64,000 nt of DNA from Corallium rubrum (taxonomy: Eukaryota > Cnidaria > Anthozoa > Scleralcyonacea > Coralliidae), in contig OZ036002.1 of assembly GCA_964035015.1 (NCBI GenBank), forward strand, positions 11,372,199 through 11,436,198, written 5' to 3'. Below are positions 12,992 through 64,000 of the stretch, piece by piece. Below the pieces are notes generated by a model, which had not been told where the DNA came from, did not search any database, and saw only the letters and a program-made list of their open reading frames with translations. The first letter of the stretch is position 1, and the number at the start of each line of letters is the position of its first letter. Position numbers and translations under genes: made by a program.

Positions 12992-13271
12992 TTTAGATAT
13001 TGTTGCCACGAAAGTATTTATAAAGAAAAAATTACCGCATTGTGTCTCAACACTACACAATCGCCCTTTTAAAGGTGACATGACACGAAAGTTATCTTTC
13101 CTTGATTTGAAAGTGCTCTTAAAATAATGTGGAATATCAATTTACAGCTTTTCCATATTTCCCCTAGTTCTTGAGATATTTAGACTTATGTGATATTCAA
13201 ATGAGATAACTTATGGCTCGTTTTTGCGGATACTGGTTGCTAAACCATAATCGGCTATGTCATGAGCGCGG

Positions 13272-13273
<2 letters not shown>

Positions 13274-13330
<57 letters not shown>

Positions 13331-13340
13331 TGTGTGTGTA
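13274..13340. repeat. (GT)n microsatellite
   Basis: About 66 bases of almost pure GT, with one TC interruption near the right end. The open frames through it are artefacts. Confidence 0.95.
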
Positions 13341-13793
13341 AGAATGTCTTCGTCAATCACGTGATCAACGCAAAGACCAATAGCAATAGTCCGAATCAGC
13401 ATACTTCAGAAGTCTTATTTATATGTCCGAAGGTTTACGAACGTGTACCAGAACAACGAATGGGAGATAGAAAGTTGAGTTTTGCTTCAGGTAATGAACC
13501 TTTGCACGCAATCACAAGACGCCAAGAAATATGATGACAAGTCGACAGCTCACAGTGGGCTACTGGTCTGTCAGTATAAATTTGAACGTTTTTGAGAATT
13601 TTTGAGAATTTCTGCAGTTGTAAGTTTCAGCCACATGACTGATTAATAACAGTGTTCTAAAGTCACTTGTGAGATCTTCTGAAAGCTTCAAGACGAAGCA
13701 ATACCAGATCGGTAGCACACCGCGTGGTTTCGCAAAGCCTATCGCAATAATTGCACTTTGTCGACCAGAAAAAATAATACAGAAACGTTATAA

Positions 13794-13864
13794 TACTAAT
13801 AATAATAATAATAATAATAATAACAATAACAATAACAATAATAATAATAATAAGGGGCTATGGA

Positions 13865-13923
<59 letters not shown>
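13794..13923. repeat. Two (AAT)n microsatellites
   Basis: ATA/AAT-type runs at 13,794-13,852 (with AAC interruptions) and 13,868-13,923, separated by a short unique sequence. Confidence 0.95.
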
Positions 13924-13929
13924 GATGGG

Positions 13930-15780
13930 TAATTGAATGTAATGAATATTTAAATATTTAGATTCACTGAAATAGTAATTTAGCTTCTGAACATGTAATA
14001 CAACAAAACATTACGTCTAAATAAATATTTTGAATAATACAACTACCTCGAGTTTTGTGCTGGGCTCTTATATATGTCACAAGATTCTCTAGTATTTTCA
14101 GTATGTTTACTTTTGGTATGTTTGCATAAATTGAAATAAAATCCATATTTAGTTATCTTAGACTCTAAAGCCAAATAAATACCAGTATCCGCATGTACGC
14201 ATTGCGTACCTATTTTTTTGTTTCGTTCCCCATTGACGTCACAAAAGAAACTGTCATCACAGATGAAAATAGTCCAATCGCAGTGCAGTGTTGTTGGCAG
14301 CATAAGCCAAAACTTCGATGTTATAATGCAGTCGGATTCGTTAATGTTTTGGCGGAAATCATGATATGTTTATTTTGGGCCATGCCGCGCATCATCGGTT
14401 TTGGTAATAACCCCCTATTTAAAACCCCAAATTTTAAATCACCGCGAGCATTTTGTCAACAGAACCAGAGCCTGCGTTATTTCCAAGCCAGCAGCACTAC
14501 CACGTAGGAAAGTTAAGTACTCGAAGTAGCACACTACTCGCCAGAAAGAAAAAGGCAATAAAAATGTTTGAAATGCAAAAAGTGTTACGAAATTTAGAAT
14601 TTTATTTGAAATCCAAACGGCATGCATTTCATTAATTGGTTATAAGGAAATTCTGGTGATTGCTACGGACGTACAGATAGACTCGCGACGATCAAAAAGA
14701 CATGTTTTGACAAGCCGGAATAGTTAAATTTATGCGTATAAAACGCCGAAAAACAGGCAAACCCCGGGTCAAGTCATCGAGTTTACGTTCGAGAATTAGT
14801 GAAGAATAAAAATAATCCGATGTGAAACATTGGTCGTGCAACCGGTTGCATGCAAAATGCGCTATTAAAAACATGCTTATCTTGCCTAGCTGTATTAATA
14901 TCTTGTCAGTAATCAGCTTATCTATACAAGTGCGTGAATTTTGGTTGGAGTATATGTAGTACTTGGTACCAGCTTAAGCGGCGTTTAGACCGAGTGCCTG
15001 TGCGTGCCCATGCTTTTGGTGTTTCTTGGCGCCAAAATTGTTTTGTCGATGTGTTTCCACTGTTTGTCCCTATTAAGAATGTATGTTGGCTCAGTTTAAT
15101 GTATGTTGGTTTGGTTAAAAGCGCTGGGCATAAAAATCCTGCTCAGATTGGTGCTCGTGCCCGGCACGGTTGCTTGGGCACCGTGCTCGGTTTTTCGCTC
15201 GGGTACGATGTTCGGACTAGTGGTTTTCGACAAGATATACCAGTTGCTTGTTGCTGTGTCTATACCGATACAGTTTTCCACTTGCAAAATGTTTGCGAGA
15301 ACGGCGACATTTCTATTGAACAAATAGATTTCTAATTAGTTGCAGCCGAGAGTTCACAGCTTTGTTCGTTTACGCAGTACTCTATATAAGAGCTGGGAAA
15401 GTAGCGACCGTTTACGGAAGGAAAAATTGCAAGCTAACAATAGACACTTCCAGAATTCGCTTCAATGCCCACGAAACAATGGCCCCAAGTCGAGGTTGCC
15501 AAAGAGATCGTAATTCATTTACCGTTATACTTCATATTCAACCTCGATTTCAAGCCGTTGTTCGTGCTCACTGAAGCAAATTCGGGAAGTGTCCATAAAA
15601 ACGCTATAGCGACGTTGCGACAACCACTTGTGCAGAAAATAATTTAATTCAAGGTGTCTAGGCGCGTGCGTGCGTGCGAATGCAGAAAAACTTTAAATCT
15701 AAATATAGTCACGCCATACAGAATATGGTAAAACGCAGCAAGTAATTTCAAAAGTTAATTGCTTTTAGTCTTTAAACACA
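13930..15780. other. Downstream flank of the mosaic gene, no supported feature
   Basis: Several short open frames exist but none shows a domain, and none has convincing codon structure. A stretch at about 15,120-15,165 resembles the reverse complement of 11,018-11,056, so part of it is an old repeat. Confidence 0.45.
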
Positions 15781-15819
15781 CATTTTTGTACGTCAAGTTT
15801 TTTGGGGGTCCATCGATGC

Positions 15820-62469
<46,650 letters not shown>

Positions 62470-62585
62470 CTACAGTAACAAAAACAAAAAGGCTACTTTT
62501 CAACATATATATATACACTTCCTCATAAATTATTAATGAGTTTGTGAAGCTGTTCAAAACACTCACATGCAGCACGTGTTTTATC

Positions 62586-62877
62586 ATGGTCAATCGAGAT
62601 ATGGTCTGGAAACTCAGCTAAGTCTTTGGTCTATCTTTTTGTTCGCCTTTATGCATTTTTGTGCACGGTGTACGGTCACTGAACACATTGTATTTTAGTA
62701 TAATGAGCGAATTGTCCAATAGAAACGTTTCAGCCCAATCACTCAACCGTGCTATTTAAATATTAATAAATCTAAAACAAAGGATGTGCACGGTGTAAGG
62801 TACGGTTCAACATAGAATCACAGCTCATTATAGGCGCTTTGAAGTTTGCCGAGTTTCCAGACCATATCTCGATTATC
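62586..62877. mobile_element. Mutator-like MITE family, copy 3
   Basis: TCAATCGAGATATGGTCTGG and CCAGACCATATCTCGAT ends, with an interior almost identical to 48,552-48,845. The flanks no longer show a clear duplication. Confidence 0.7.
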
Positions 62878-62906
62878 TCAAGTAATTAATGTAAGAATGT
62901 GTTCTG

Positions 62907-63285
62907 TAAGGCCCCGTTTACATGAAGGGGATTGACAGTCCAATCGGATCGAAAAACGCCAGTGAAGTCAATCCGGGCACGTTTACATGGAGAATCCGGT
63001 CTGCTTGGAACATTGTTCGGTTTTGGAACTTCACTCATGCGTATATCAAGTCATTTTCAAGTCAAACCGTGTTTAGATAGATGGATAAGATTGGAGACAT
63101 TCAAGTCGATCTTTGCTTGAATCTCAAGTCAATCCACTCCACTGCGTAAGTTTCCTTCTTCAGCCATGCATTCGTTTCGATCAGATCGAAAACTTTCAAT
63201 CTTCTTCATGTAAACACAAGGAGAAACAATATGGGAGATTTGACTTGAACACTCAATCCGCTTCATATAAACAGGGCCTAGGTCT
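62907..63285. repeat. Inverted-end element 'GGCCCCGTTTACATGAAG'
   Basis: The left end GGCCCCGTTTACATGAAG and right end CTTCATATAAACAGGGCC are complementary with few mismatches; AGATCGAAAAACG / CGATCAGATCGAAAAC words are mirrored inside. Non-coding. Confidence 0.6.
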
Positions 63286-63361
63286 ACGCGTTATTCCTAT
63301 CGACTTGTCCAATTACATAACAATTCTGTAGCGGTAACTCTTGTCGATTAATTTACCATAC

Positions 63362-64000
63362 TGCAGAGGCGTAGGAAGCGGGGGGGGGGGGGCGGGGCTG
63401 GCCGGGCGGAGCCCCCCCCCCAAAAAAAAAAAAGAAGGAAAAAAAAAGAAAGAAAGTCAGGACAAGCGTTGCTAAATTTAATGATTGTATTAGTAGGACT
63501 ATACAGAGGCTAGGAGAGCAGCTACTTACGGTAATCTACCTACGGGTTCATCTACACGACAACATGAGATTTCACAAACGGGCGTAGCGTGATTGCGTGA
63601 ATAAAAAAAAATATAGAAAGTAGCTTACCAGTCATAAACCACAAATTTGAGAATATGTCGGCGATTAATCGGAGTCTATAATCTTACCTTTTGATAAACT
63701 GGCGAGTATTCGGTGGAAAGTGTGTCGAGCATGCCGAGTGATGACGACAACAAAGTTAATTCTACGGAAGCCAAGTTGACGAAGAATTAGAAGCTATTGT
63801 GTAAGCCGGTGTTTAAACACAATTATTGAAAGATTATTAAAGCGACTTCAATGCATGCAATCCCTAAAAAGCGTTCCGTTCTGTGAAATGTCGTCTGTCG
63901 AGGCTTTAAGGTATATTGGTTTAATAATATCTTCTTTTTTATGTTAAAATTTGAACTATGCTTGCTGTAGAATTAGATGAAAAGTTTCCTCAAATTGCTG
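63362..64000. other. Right-edge intergenic or intron sequence, possible hAT-like left end
   Basis: CAGAGGCGTAGGAAG followed by a long poly-G resembles the left ends of the hAT-like MITEs at 39,160 and 56,321, but no matching right end is seen. The remainder shows no exon of the mosaic gene. Confidence 0.35.

Noticed and set aside
13669-13932. 87-codon frame with poly-Asn and poly-Ile
   Set aside because: Translation of two AAT microsatellites.

Overview
The window looks like a piece of an anthozoan cnidarian genome (stony coral or sea anemone). The evidence is AT-rich DNA, short exons in long repeat-filled introns, cnidarian-style Gypsy and CR1-like reverse transcriptases, a very high density of foldback elements, and a large secreted mosaic gene of a type common in cnidarians. 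The taxonomic call is an inference; no species can be named.

One host gene dominates. It lies on the minus strand from about 62,469 down to its stop codon at 15,820, and its 5' end is beyond the right edge. I place 36 exons by domain content, GT/AG borders and reading phase. In transcription order they encode TIL; F5/8C (discoidin); EGF; F5/8C; EGF; F5/8C; EGF; a first VWD-C8-TIL cassette with its preceding EGF; two EGFs; a second EGF-VWD-C8-TIL cassette; three EGFs; F5/8C; EGF; F5/8C; four EGFs; and a C-terminal VWA domain ending in the stop. VWD-C8-TIL plus discoidin and EGF domains recall insect hemolectin/hemocytin and vertebrate von Willebrand factor; the terminal VWA strengthens the latter. 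The likely role is secreted adhesion, mucus, clotting or skeletal matrix. Nearly every module is phase 1-1, and blocks of modules have been duplicated together with their introns. Both VWD cassettes carry reading-frame disruptions (a 2-base insertion near 46,724; a 1-base insertion near 38,302; a TAA at 37,148-37,150). The locus is therefore decaying, or skips these exons, or contains sequence errors.

The left edge (1-3,222) holds two broken LTR-retrotransposon fossils: a BEL/Pao-like gag-protease piece on plus and a Ty3/Gypsy-like piece on minus. From 3,490 to about 12,420 lie three copies of a non-autonomous DNA element, one of them carrying a nested TA-flanked element whose empty site is preserved in a sister copy. 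The gene's introns hold TTAA-flanked MITEs (some nested), hAT-like MITEs with 8-bp target duplications, Mutator-like MITEs with 9-bp duplications, SINEs derived from 5S rRNA and from tRNA, 3' ends of LINEs, a 22-bp minisatellite apparently grown out of a SINE, a 17-bp minisatellite split by a LINE, and a multi-layer palindrome at 58.6-60.3 kb. No rRNA operon, functional tRNA gene or CRISPR array was found.
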